Assembly: GCA_026545765.1 (NCBI GenBank)
Contig: JAIFAC010000413.1
Location: 44,217-108,216, forward strand
Length of the DNA: 64,000 bases
Source: Plantago major
Taxonomy: Eukaryota; Streptophyta; Magnoliopsida; Lamiales; Plantaginaceae
Direction of reading: 5' to 3'
Position 1 is the stretch's first letter; each line of letters starts with the position of its first letter. This document shows positions 10,537 to 22,320 of the stretch, one piece after another. The position numbers were made by a program, and so were the translations under genes. The notes beneath the pieces are model-generated. The model saw only the letters and a program-made list of their open reading frames with translations, did no database searches and was not told where the DNA came from.

Positions 10537-11958
10537 TGTTAGGAATATCTGTTAGTATTTTGATCACTCATCACAAGTTCTTATCTTAGCCAGAAAGGTG
10601 ATTAAGTACTCTTGGTTCACTTGAACATTGTAAAAGAGAAAATCACTGAGTATGAGTAGTCTCGTAAATCTTGTATTAGGATTATAGGTCTCTGAGTGTA
10701 ATTTTTATTTCAAGAAGACCATGAAGATCAATCCTAGCAATGGAGCTTATCTGAAGATTAGAAGACTGAAGATTGCACAAGATTTATGAAGACATCAAGG
10801 TTTAGTCTAACTCAGAAAGACTATGTTCTTAACCCTCAATTAAGTGTATTTACTTATATTTGAAATAAGGTTATGAACATATGACATCATGAGTAAGGAG
10901 CATGCTAGCCATCAGAAAGGCTCATGTATCCGTTGGACTAAAGGACAATGAACAGTACTATGCATTAAATGCATTGGCAGAATTGCCACAGAAAGCAAGT
11001 CCTCTCTGAAAAATGAGATAATGACTTCTGAGTACATAGTTCAAGATATAAACGGATATAATTTGATAGAGAGCACAACGGATATAATCAAATGCCTCTC
11101 AAATTTATCTATATATATCACAAACTTAGATGCTGAGAAATACACCTTAGAACGCTCTATCTTGCAAACTTACCATCAAGCAAAGTCTCTCTCAAGCACT
11201 CTACTATCCTTTCTGAAAGCTTTCTGATTGCTTAAAGAATCACTATTAGTTCTAAGTTGTCCTGAACCTTAACAAGAGATTGTTATTCGTGAAAGAGTTG
11301 AACTGTCAGATACCCTTTCTGAAGCTCATTCTCCAGAATGGACATCAATTACTTGGGTCAGTAAAGAGAAGACTGCCATCCACTGAATAAGTGAATTAAG
11401 TAGTCTTGTTCTATCAGGCTCTCTGAAAACATAACTGAAAAGTTATACGAGAAGCCTTTCTGACAAAAACCATATAACCAAACACCAACAAGGCGTGGAG
11501 TAGAGGAAGTACTTGATTTGGGAAATCAGGGAATAACTCCAAGGTTATCTGAGTAGAGGAAGTACTTAGCTCTAGGAGCTGGGGAATAACTCAGGGGGAA
11601 CATTTGGTTGGGAACCTTTTGTTTAAGAATCTTAGAATAGGATTTTTGTAAGGTGAACTCAATTATCTGTTCTAGTGAATTCTAGGTCTCAGAAAGACCG
11701 AAGTGGATTAGTTGGAGGATTACGCCACCTCCAGATACCACTATACTTGTCGTGTCATTTACCTTCTCAGATTTACATCTCAAAGAAAGCACACACACAC
11801 ATACTTATTGTTTCTACACTTATCTATCTTAAAGTCTTCCAAGGCGATCTAAGTATCGTAAACACCTGTGTTTCGAGAAATTGTGTGTATCGACAAAAGT
11901 TTTAAAAGAATATTCACCCCCCCCCCAATCTTTTACTTTGCCGTTATGTGGACCAAAA
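10537..11958 (+). repeat. 5' LTR of SIRE-C
   Basis: A 1,422-bp LTR starting TGTTAGGAATATCTG and ending at the GGACCAA block just before the primer site. It is nearly identical to the 3' LTR (40980-42410) over most of its length. The last 200 bases differ more, mainly at CAG/CTG positions. It contains the GAAGTACTT...GGGAATAACTC repeat blocks (about 11520-11600). Confidence 0.92.
11108..11119 (+). promoter_or_regulatory. TATA box in SIRE-C 5' LTR
   Basis: TCTATATATATC lies about 570 bases into the LTR, at the place where the other LTRs carry TATAAATA. It is the likely promoter for genomic RNA. A matching box is in the 3' LTR. Confidence 0.65.
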
Positions 11959-11960
11959 AG

Positions 11961-11972
11961 TGGTATCAGAGC
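11961..11972 (+). promoter_or_regulatory. Primer binding site of SIRE-C (initiator tRNA-Met)
   Basis: TGGTATCAGAGC lies two bases after the 5' LTR. It is the standard Ty1/copia and Sirevirus site, complementary to the 3' end of initiator tRNA-Met. Confidence 0.93.
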
Positions 11973-12059
11973 AGGAGGTTCACAAGACTTCAGATCGAAC
12001 CTAGATCCCAGATAGGTGAAGGAACTTTTCCTTCGAGGACTATATAATTTGTGTGTTAT

Positions 12060-15000
12060 GTGCGTGTATGTCTCGAGTGATGCACCCATTCAAGCCGTAA
12101 AACTACGAGAAATGGAAGAACAACATGATGCTCCATCCGAGGCCATTAGCGACGAGATGATCCATGTCATCAATGAAGGGCCTATCAAAATCAGACAACT
12201 AAGACAAGTTACTGAGGTGTCTGATGGAAGAAAAGCCTCAGATACGGAAGATGGAAGTGAGGATGCAACTGCTAGTGATAGTGGTTGTATTGCTCATGGA
12301 AGCATTATGTATGAAGACAAGCCAAGAGATCTCTGTACATCTGAAGATGCCAAGAGACATAGATTGACGGCCAAGCTCAGAATATAATTATCAGATCGAC
12401 ACCTGAGCACATATAGTGTAAACTATGGGGTGCTAAAACGGCGAAAGTTGCCTGGCAACTGATTGAAGAAATCTGTGTCGGAACTGAGAAAACCAAGGAA
12501 AACAAGTTCGAAGTTCTTAAATTGAAATTTCAAAATTTCAAAATTTCAAACAAGGTCCCACTGAAACTCTCGAAGAACTTGATTGTGTTTACCACTGATG
12601 AGTGATATGGCACTTGGTGAAAGCATAGATACTCCCAAATGTAAAAGATTAAGACAATTGTCAAGTCTTAATCACAACTGGGAACACACGAAATTCTTTT
12701 ATTTTAACCAAGGGATGCCAAGTATTACTCCAGTAGAACTCTTCTCTCATCTTGCTACTGTAGACTATGAGACAACTCAAAGAGAACAAATAGCTGAAAA
12801 GTTGCAAAGTGTTGCTCTAGTTTCACAAGGTACTTCTGAAAAGAAGGATACCAAAGATGCATCCAAGAAAATGCTCTTGGCAAGAAGACACATGAAGAAA
12901 TTTGTGAGTCAAGAGATTGAGAGAAGAAAAGCTAAAGAAAAGTCAAAAAGCATCTTCGCCCAAACTATCATCAAGACAAGAACATATAAATGAACAACTC
13001 TCCTAACACCCCATTCGTAAAGGTGTTAGTACGTAAACCACGTAAATAGGAAATGATATCTGCTTTATCACAAAAGCCTGGTCACTTCAAGAGAGATTGT
13101 CCAATTTTAAATAAGCTCAAGACAGTGACAAAAGGATGTAAGAAATTTCAAAAGAAATCAAAGAGCCTTCGATCAAGAAAGGAAAAGATTCAAATTCAAC
13201 TTGATGCTCTAGACATTGAGATGATTCAAGATGAAGATTCAGATGACTCAAACCTACCATCACCGTAATTGTGGAATCACCCAAGTAATCGACTTCGCCT
13301 TAAGAAGAAAGAAATGTGGAGTTGTCAAATCACGGGTCCGCACATCTCCAACATTGAAACATTTATGGCTGATGAGGTAACTAATAATTCACAATTTCAG
13401 ATTTTGAAAGTTGTTAGAACAGGACCGGATTGGTACTTTTGGAGCTTTAACGATGTCGACTATTGATGTTGAGTCAACACCGCTTTCAACAAAGGAATGT
13501 TGTTCAACTAAACTACGCACAACAAGAACGTAATCGGCGTAACTCAATAAAGTGCAATGAATAAACCGAACACGAGATTTCTAAAGCCAGATATAAAGAT
13601 ACCGACGCGTCAGAAAGCAAAACTTCTACTAAACTAGAAAAGTAGAATTATAAAAGAAGTTTAATCCAATCACAAACGATTGATTAAACTTACGTAAAAC
13701 TAGACCTAGAACAATGTATAAGAAAAACCTATTCTAGTTCAATGATACTAGAGTAATTCTCAATCTTTAGAGAACACTCACAAGTAAACACCGAGGTAAA
13801 GGTCTAGTAAAGCAAGACGCCTAAACAAAATAATCTTCTCTTTTTTTGAGTCGGCAATTTGCAAACGCCTCCTTCTTCTTCTATATATAATTGCGGCAAT
13901 CTCATCACAGGAAGAAGCAAGTCGGCAGCAGGCAGGCCCAAGTCTTCCCAAACTTGGATTCGTGGTAAGGAAACTTCCTTTGATGTATTAATGGTATAAG
14001 GAGTCTTCTAGATATCAATCTCTTTTAAATCTCACTTTCCTTATAGCATAATATTCTTCCATGAATCATTATGGCAGCTTCCTTACAACAATTATGGATC
14101 CTTTAATCTTCAAGCCCATCACGCCTATTCTTCTTATTTGGCCCTTTTGCTACAGTGCCCGTTTGCTACAGTAACTGCTACAGTGCCTGCTACAGTAACC
14201 AATCGTGATCCATTAAGCATGTTGAGGCCCAACTTGATATATCCTACAAAATAATCATAGAAAAATAACTACAAACGTTGAACCGGTTAATAAACGAAGA
14301 AAGGCCAAATTAACAAAACAAGTGCAATATAAATTGCACTTTCAAAAGTGATGATGGAATTGAGGATCTGGAACTAGTCAAAAGTGAATTGGATCGTTAT
14401 GAGAAAGAATTTCTGGAGGCACAATCTAAAACCAGAATTCTAGAAGAAAGCAAAGAAACTCTTGAGAAAGAGGTTTCTGAGCTAAACAGGGTATCTGAGA
14501 GCAAGAACGCTGAAATAGCCTTTCTGAAAGCTCAGATATCTGAGAATGAAAATTCTCACAAACTAGCCTTAGACAAACTGAATAAGAAAATGATGGAGCT
14601 ACTCTCTGAAAATGAAGAACTTAGAAAGAAAGAGCTATCTTTCCAATCTTATGCAAAGGCTAGTGACACTCTCACTGAGGTTCAATCCTATCAGAGAGAC
14701 CCTTCTGAGAAAGGTGGACTTGGACTTGACGAACAATCAAGTAATTCATCTCCTCTGAAAAAGAGTGATGAAAGGTCAATTTTGTAAAAAGTCAATGAAT
14801 GGTTCTTCAATCACCTACAGCATTGGTCAGAAAGCTAAGGTAGTTAACAAAGGAAAGGCAGTAGCAACCCAGCCTTTGAAAGAACAACAAGTTCACAAGA
14901 AACAGGTGGATAAGGTTTCTGAAAAGAAACACAAGCCTCAGATCTGCAACCATCCACATTGCTACATTACTAGGAAGGGAAAAATTGCTAGAATAGGCAA

Positions 15001-15232
15001 ATTCTCTACTATACCATTTTATGAATATAAAGATGGTGCAGAAACTAGTAAGGCTTCTGAAGAACGAATTCAGAAAGCCAAAAGTGTTCGAAATGGTATC
15101 ACATCGTATATTGGAAAATTCCTTCAAAGAACAATACAAGGAAGGACAAGAACAATGGCGCATATCGATATTGCTCGCAGAATAGATGTATGGAAAAATT
15201 CTCAAGCCATCGAAAACCGAATGCCGAGTTAG
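12060..15232 (+). pseudogene. gag region of SIRE-C
   Basis: The capsid/nucleocapsid region. The start has the SSDAPI and SDEMI-VI-(E/N)GPI motifs shared with SIRE-D and SIRE-E gag. The middle has a CCHC-knuckle remnant (KPGHFKRDCP, about 13074-13103). The 3' part (14389-14787) encodes a long Glu/Lys/Leu coiled coil with regular SE-(N/K) spacing, then a basic tail. A 933-bp solo LTR sits inside the coding region. It is broken, with more than ten breaks by eye, and many of the differences from SIRE-E lie at CAG/CTG positions. Confidence 0.85.
13412..14344. mobile_element. Solo LTR of an unidentified family
   Basis: A 933-bp insertion starting TGTTAGAACAGG and ending TTGCACTTTCA. It is flanked by the perfect 5-bp duplication AAAGT (13407-13411 and 14345-14349). 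Removing it restores alignment with the same gag place in SIRE-E. It has a TATA-like CTATATATAA (13881-13890) and four TGCTACAGT motifs (about 14148-14200). There is no internal region, so it is a solo LTR left by LTR-LTR recombination or a very short element. The family is unknown and is unlike the Sirevirus LTRs here. The orientation is probably plus from the TATA. Confidence 0.85.
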
Positions 15233-15239
15233 AAGGAAC

Positions 15240-15960
15240 TTGGGTAAAAGCTAAGCTTGTCAAAAGCAATCCCGTAAACCTGTGATCCGTAGCACCAAAG
15301 GAACATCTAGAAACACACCGATTTCATCAGATCTCCTTCTCGATCCTTAGGCAAAACAAACTCCCAAGAAATTCACTAAAATGTGGATTCCTACCGAAGA
15401 ATGTTTAGTCTAAGTGGTTCTATCTCAAGCAAGAACCTAACTCTGCTTCGCTTTGTGCGTAACGCTTCGACTAAGGCTCAATGGCTATTTGATAGTGGAT
15501 GCGAAAGCACATGACAGAGACAAAGCAACCGTCAACTACAAAGCTTGCATTAATGGACCGTACATCGATTTTTGAGGAGAATTAAATCCTCTCTCGATTT
15601 GGCAACGCCAAATTGGGATCACTAACAATCGACGATTACATGTTAAGGGTTTGAAATATAATCTATTTAGCATGAGCCAATTTCGCATAAAGGCTTCACG
15701 GTAAATTCAAAGCAAAATACAAGAACTTATCGACAATGAGTCAAAGCATACCTTGGTTGTTTCAGTAGAAGGCGCTTTATGTTGCCGATCAGCATCCGCC
15801 ACAATCAAGAATGTCTCATGGTGAGTCAATCAGTCACATGTAGAGCACTGGTTATGGCACAAAAGACTGAGTCATTTGAATTTCAAAACTCTGAACAAAC
15901 TTGCAAAGAAAGAGTTAGTGGTTGGCCTTCCCAAAACATCTTTCAGAAAGGATGGTATCT
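15240..15960 (+). pseudogene. SIRE-C pol, left fragment (protease to pre-integrase)
   Basis: This continues from gag into the protease and GAG-pre-integrase region. Landmarks are a 'GLKYN..SMSQ'-like block before 15690, the pre-integrase zone, and 'LPKTSFRK-like' sequence just before 15960. Each has a close match in SIRE-D (27000-27480) and SIRE-E (62534-62900). It is cut at 15960 by SIRE-D and continues at 31682. It is strongly broken (roughly ten or more breaks). Confidence 0.75.
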
Positions 15961-17596
15961 TGTTGGTCCAGATAACGGCAAAGTAAAAGACTAGAGGGGG
16001 GGGGTGAATAGTCTTTTAAAACTTTTGTCGATAAAAACTATTTCTCAGATATCTGTGTAGATATCTGATACTTAGATACAGAGCGCGGAAGACTTAAGAT
16101 AGATAAGTGCAAATGCTAAAGTGTGTGTGTGTGTGTCAAATGTAAGTACGTAAAAGTAAATAACATGAAGTATAGTGGTATCTGGAGGTGGCGTAATCCT
16201 CCAATTAATCCACTTCGGTCTTCCAGAGATCTAGAATTCACTAGAATAGATAATTGAGGTCACCTTACAAAAATCCTATTCTAAGATTCCTTTAAACAAA
16301 TGGTTCCCAACCTAATGTTCCCCCTGAGTTGTTCCCCGGCTTCCTCAGCCAAGTACATCCTATACTCAGAAACCTTTTTGAGCTATTCCCTAGCTTCCCA
16401 AGCTAAGTACTTCATGTGCTCAATAACCTTGGAGTTATTCCTTAGTTTCTCAAACTAAGTACTTCAGACTCCACGCCGCTTATGGTGTTGGTTTTGGTTT
16501 GAGTTGTTAGATGAGCTTCTTAGTTAACTTTTCAGTTAATCCGATAGCTCTGTGAATCAAGTATACTTAATACACTTTTCAATGTATGGTATCTTGTTCT
16601 TTTTACTGACCTAAGTCTTAGATAAATGTTCAAGAGAATGAATCTCAGATGCTTGATCTTTTGATTCAACTCTTTCACAGATAGCAGTGCTTGTTTAGGA
16701 TCAGGACACTTAGAACTTTAGTGCTACTTAAGATCACTAGCTTTGGTCGCAATGTAAAGCTTCGAGGATAAGTAGTTTGCTTGAGAGAGTAAGATATGTG
16801 TTCAAAGGAAAGTTCTTCGATCAGGTGTTCTCAAGCCCTAAGTGTTGATATTTAAGATGAATTTGAGTGCCGCTTGAATAGTATCCGTTAGCTCAAATCA
16901 AATTCAAACTATTGATATCTCGTATAGATCAGAGCGCTTTTGTCAACTAACTACTGCTACTTTTGTTCGTATATCTCCGTCTGCGCATTAAATGCATCAG
17001 ATTATACTTTTGTCCAGAGTGCCAATGGAACTATGCTTTGTATCGTAGACTAACTTTATCAGCTTTCCGGTTTTAGAACGCCCTTATCTTCAACTTCAGA
17101 TACTACGCTTATTGAAACAACATTGTTTGCAATATATATTTTTCAGAAATGTGGTTAAAGCTCAAGGTATCTGAGTGTAGATATCTGTGGACACTTTCCT
17201 TGTTTCCCAGATGGACCTCTTGACTTCTCAGATATCTCTTGTGACATGACTTGTTTTAACAATCATTCGCCTTCCGTAAATCTGGAAAGGTATTCAGAAC
17301 TATTTCAAAATCTTGTGCGCTTCTTCAAATCTTCAATGTCGCTGAACTTGTTCTCGCTGATGTCTTCTTCTTCGTCTTCTCTTCATAAAATAAAATTACA
17401 TTTTGAGACCCAACATCCTATACAAGATTAGCTAGATTATCATACTTAGTGGGTTTCCTCTTTTACAATGTTCAAGTGAACCAAGAGTACTAATCACCTT
17501 CCTGAAACTAAGATAAGTCATCATGTTGCTGATCAAAATCTAAACAGATATTTCTAACAAAATATCTAACAAATTTTCCTATCAAATTTCCTAACA
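15961..17596 (-). repeat. 3' LTR of SIRE-D
   Basis: Read on the plus strand it starts TGTTGGTCCAGATAAC (reverse of the LTR end) and ends in TTTCCTAACA. The outer (TG) end is a run of near-tandem 12-bp units, so the border could be 17596 or 17608. It carries a G homopolymer near 16000 and a GT run near 16120. Confidence 0.9.
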
Positions 17597-17608
17597 AATT
17601 TCCTAACA
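17562..17608 (-). repeat. Tandem repeat of the LTR end motif (SIRE-D)
   Basis: On the minus strand the motif (A)AATTTGTTAGGA and its variants recurs four to five times, head to tail, between the polypurine tract and the usual LTR start. Three to four copies are found at the 5' LTR (about 31636-31681). The LTRs of SIRE-B, -C and -E have one only. Confidence 0.85.
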
Positions 17609-17626
17609 AATTTCCCCCCTTTTTGA
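17609..17626 (-). promoter_or_regulatory. Polypurine tract of SIRE-D
   Basis: The minus strand reads AAAAAGGGGGGAAATT directly before the LTR end. It matches SIRE-B (6828-6842) and SIRE-C (40965-40979). Confidence 0.88.
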
Positions 17627-20600
17627 TCAGTCAACGATGACTATCTATCCTTTTACAAATCTGGATGAGTGAACAATCCAACACTTAGTCTTTTCTTAAG
17701 ATTTTTCAATTCATTCAATTAAGTTCAGAAAGTAAACATCAACCAAATCACAAGGTGTGATCTTTGCTGACATGTTATCTTTTATAAAATAATATCTGAG
17801 ATTAGGTTCATCAGATAATTTACAATTGAGGTTTACAGATAACTTTAATACATAAATCAATTTAGCTCAGTCAGAAAAAAAAAACAAAAATACATAGTAA
17901 ATTAGGATAACAGGAGTAACCAAGCTCCAAGTAAACATCCTAATAGACTAGTCTTCAAGTCTTCAACTCTTCAAATCTTCAACAGTAGTTCTACGGATCA
18001 GTCTGCAAATTTCCTATCTCCAAACCTTTTGATGCCATCAGAATAATCATAGAGAAGTGTTCTGACGAGCATCTCTGTGTCTCGCAAATCCACGACCTCT
18101 TTGTAGGTTTTGTAGGATTTTTCGACAAAGTGCTTGACCCACGACATACTTTCCCCACTTCCGTGCATGCTCTATTCGATATCCAAAGCTTGAAATATTC
18201 AGAGATAATTCTTATATCCGATGTCACCTTGTATTGATCTTCGCTAGATAGAACGACTCATGTGGTTCCACAAAGTCTTGCTCTTGTGCCTTTCGTGATA
18301 TTCGTAATTTCGCACATCATCCGCTTTCCATATGGACATTCATCGAGAGGTCCTTTCTCACGGCTTCAGCTTCTTGACAACTTCAAAATCCAACCAGCTT
18401 TAATGTGTTTCGTGTTGATCAAAGTCGCTTTAATGTGTTCGTGTTGATTGGTTCGAAATCTTGAAATTACCAAGAGATGCTTAAGATCCGTAATCCAATA
18501 GCCATTTTTCGCTTGATGCACCAGAGACAGAGGAATCATTGTCATTCTTCACATACTCTATTTCGCTTCTTCCGCCCGAGTGTAAGTCGATTTTTTCTTT
18601 GCTCACCTCACCGCTCTTCTTCGCTCTTGAATTCTCTTTGGTTGTTGCTTGAAGAACCACCGGATAGACTTAGTATTTCCAGAGGGTGTTTTAGCCGCTA
18701 GGGCTTTGCCTATGGGCCTGCTTAGCTTTCAATTTTCCTTTTTCCGTGAAGAGGAGCTTCATCTTCATCGCTTTTCATCATCATCAAGATTAAATCTTGT
18801 GAGAGTTTTACAAATTCTTTCATTGCCTGTGGACTTGATTTGACCATCTTCTTCTTCTTCGTAAGATTCATCAATCCCTTTAACTTGTCTTCTCCTCGAG
18901 CCTTGGTACTTTCGAGGTTTCGTGCTACGGCCCTTGTTACCATTGCGCTCCTTCAAGAGTTTCGGGAAGCCTACTCTTGCAAAGCAATTGGCTTGAGGAG
19001 GGTTCATTGATTCTGAGTGGTGGCTGGGAAGTTTTCTTGTTTCTTCTTCCTCTCTGAGCCGCACCAGCTCCAGATTTCTTTTTGTTTTCTTCTCCTTCTT
19101 CCCATTCCCCCTGACTTTGAGGTCCAGATTTGTACAACCTTTCCCCCTTAGTCATTGTTGGCTGACTCAGTCTCATAAAAGAATATGAGAGAGAGTCAAA
19201 ATGCCCTTGTAAGTAATTGTAGGTAGTGACCAACTTCTGAAGTTCGGCTTTGAGCTCCTGATTTTGCTTGATAAGTCCATTGTCCTTATCAGTGAGCTCT
19301 GCTAATGGGCCTAGGATGGCATCTGCTTTACCAGCAGTGTAACTTGCCTCTTGGAAAGCTTTTTCAGCTAAAGACGCATCATCGTGCCTTATCATTCCCA
19401 GATCTTTCTGAGCAATGACTATGCTAGTTGTTCTCTGAGTGATTAGCTCAGTGAACTTTTTCATTTCAGAGGGGACGGAGGCAATTACTTCCTTGTTCTG
19501 TGAAGACAACTCGTTTTTAAGATGAGCCAATACTTGGTATCTGTTCATATATTCATGGGAGTGGACATTTGGCAGTTTTCTGAAAGTTTCAGGAGCAATT
19601 AGCTTCCTTTTCAAGTGAGAAACCGCTAGATGTTCATTGCGGTGCTCTGCCAAAGTCTTGTCTTCTTCATCATCTGAGTAATCACCAGTTGATCTTCATC
19701 CTCTCGATATTCTCATCGATTGTATCCAAATTAAAGAACCATCTCGTAGATTGGTTTCTTTCCTTTTAGGAGGAGGATGGTACTTTTGAAGATGATGCAC
19801 TTAGCATCATGATTGACTTTAGATACTTCTTCAAGATTTAGTTCTTGGTGATGGCATTTACAACATCCCGTAGCTCTTAACCTCGAGTAAGTCATCATCT
19901 CTTGCAGATATTGATCTTGTAGTTGATCAAGCTTGTCTTTGGATTTAGCTATCTGGTCTTCCAGTTAAAGATGGAGCTGTTGTTCTTCTTCCAACAATTG
20001 TCTGAGTTGAGCGCTCGATCGAGTATTTCGCATTTTCAACAATTTCGAGAATTCTCAACTACTTGTTCAAGAATATCTTTTGTCGAAGATGGATGAGTCG
20101 ATTTTGAGGAGATGTAGACGAGATTTCGTGCTTTCCTCTTAGTTTGCTTTTTAGCAATGAGGCATGATTTCTTTGTGAAATTCCTCCCCGTGCAGGGCAT
20201 CATCATCATCCTTTTGTCGTTGTCACCTTTTGGTGATGGTCAAGGAGGTTCATCAAGTCGCTGCTTGTCTCTTCCTCCTCATCATCTTCATATACAAGAT
20301 TGATCACATCAGGGATAGTGATCTTCTGCCCATTAACCTCTTCTTGTTCAGAAGGTATAAATTGCAGAGTCTGGGGCAGGACTGGCTTGAATGCCATCTG
20401 TAATCTTGTCGACCATCCGCCTGCTCAAAGGCTTGTATCAAATCAGGCGCCACTTCTCGGAGAAATCCTTATGCAATAGAGTCAATCGTAATCGCTCGTA
20501 GGGAACATTGCATGGATATATGTCTCCAAGTCAAGAGCTCGTGCTCGTCTGGTTGGTTGATCTGTGATTCTCAATATTTCAGAGAGATCAGAGAAACTTA

Positions 20601-20712
20601 ACCGTTGCCATTTGTTGAAGCATTTAATATGCTTTGGCAGGGTTTGATCCTTGAAGAAGGGAAGTAGGTCCATTTTCTCATCATTGGGAACCTGCTTTGC
20701 ACCTGTTTGAGC

Positions 20713-21509
20713 CTGAAAGAAAGAGTTTTGAGTGAGCTTCAAAACTTTTGTAGATATCTGAGTGGAAGTGTAGTTTGGATTCTGAGTTACCTGAGTAAGT
20801 ACTTCAGGCTCAGAGATTCTTTCATCGAGACAATTGGTGTCTCAGATATCTTGTTGTGAGGTGGAGACTTGGATGTCTGGTCCTCATCAACCTTTCTTTC
20901 TTGAACCTGAGAATTAAAATTATTGCAATACTTAGGAAATTATTTGAAAGAATTTGTGCAAAAATGCTTTAATGAGTTCTGAGTTTTGGACTTACTTCCT
21001 CAATAGGAAGCTTAGAGTCATTTTTCTTAAACTTTCTCGCTGTGTTCTTTCATGTGATGTTGCCTTGGGAGCTTCATCAATTTCCATTGATGCAGGGGAT
21101 GTCGCAACGTTTTCCCTTGCATTTCTACTTCTGAATGAGCCTGTAAGTAGAAAGTATTGAATATTTTTAGAAGAAGTTTAAGATAACCCAAGATGAAGAA
21201 TACTTATCACTGAATTTTTTTTAAGTACCTTCATGCTAGAAGGCTCAATAATGTGTTCTTCAGAAACCTTGTCGGTCTCTGGTTCGCTCGCATTTCTCTT
21301 TATCTTCCTCTTTCTCAATCGAGCCGTTAGAAACATTTACTTTAAATGATTAAGCACATAGACAAATAATCGAAAAGTGTTATCTTAAGAATCAATTGTC
21401 ACTTGTGGCACGTGCTCGATTTCTTAAGAGGCGAGGTCAGATAACCTCCTTCTAATTTTCTCGAGGCAAGCTTTCCAGCTTCCTCTTGTTTCTGTGTTTC
21501 TAACTCAGC
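20713..21509 (-). other. Intron-like gaps in ORF3 (SIRE-D); first one precisely absent
   Basis: On the minus strand, intron-like gaps corresponding to numbers 2-5 of SIRE-B lie at about 21402-21325, 21228-21141, 20995-20907 and 20790-20713. All have GT...AG borders, except that the 3' border of the second is blurred. The first gap is absent. The flanking coding blocks meet as CAG then GCTGAG at 21510/21509, exactly where SIRE-B has its GT...AG segment. Confidence 0.75.
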
Positions 21510-22174
21510 CTGAGCATTGTCAGGCTGATTGGTCTCTGGAACTTGTGACCCTTCTATACTTTGGTCTTCTTGTTCCAGTACAGCTTCTTTGTTTGAAGTT
21601 TTAGGTACTTCACACCTTTCCCGAGTGTGCAACTCAGCTTGCCTCGTTGATCATTCGAATGGATGTCTCAGCTTGATCCTCTTGTCGAGTTGGGGAACCT
21701 TCTTTGCAGGATTTTCTTCAGGTTGTAATGTCGGTAATTCAAATGTAGTTCATTTACCATTTCATCAACCACTTGTGGTCATTGTGGTTGTGGTTGTCTG
21801 GAAGCGTAAGATTGATCAAGAGCGTTTCTTCCGCATTTTTAGATGTGGCATTTTCATCAAGATTCCGCCAAAGACTAAATTACCACTCATCGTGGCTTCT
21901 TGAAGTTGTGCATAAGAAACGCCTCGATGATGTGTTTGCACCAACAACCTTTGCTATAGGTGCTTGTTCAGCAACCTGAGGTGTAGGTTCTTCTTCAGAA
22001 ACCTTATCACCAGTTACTGTTACAGTAACCTTAGCCCTCTTTGATCGATCTAGGACTTGAGAGATGACTAGTTCATCATCTTGATCGTCAGAGCTCTCAT
22101 CAGCATTGGGAACTGATTGGTCCATTACTCCTACGATTTCTGCGGATGGGGCTTGGTGCTTTTCACCTGTTTTG

Positions 22175-22320
22175 GCAGCATTAATGAGTTCATCAGCAAG
22201 GCATTCTGTAATAGTCTTCACATTTCTGAATGCACTTTCTCTTGCTGAGTCTACTTGTTCAGTAGTTGATGACTCTTTTGCAGCATTGATGAGTTCATCT
22301 GCCTTTATTAGTTCATCGGC
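22175..22320 (-). repeat. DELIN repeats in ORF3 (SIRE-D)
   Basis: Three spread copies of a unit encoding (A)DELI(N/K)A, two of them continuing as DELINAAK. It matches the longer array of SIRE-B (1478-1683). Confidence 0.7.

Noticed and set aside
13412-14344. Reading the insert as a DNA transposon with inverted ends (TTTTGAAAGT / ACTTTCAAAA)
   Set aside because: The apparent inverted ends overlap the duplicated target. TG...CA ends with a 5-bp AAAGT duplication fit an LTR better.
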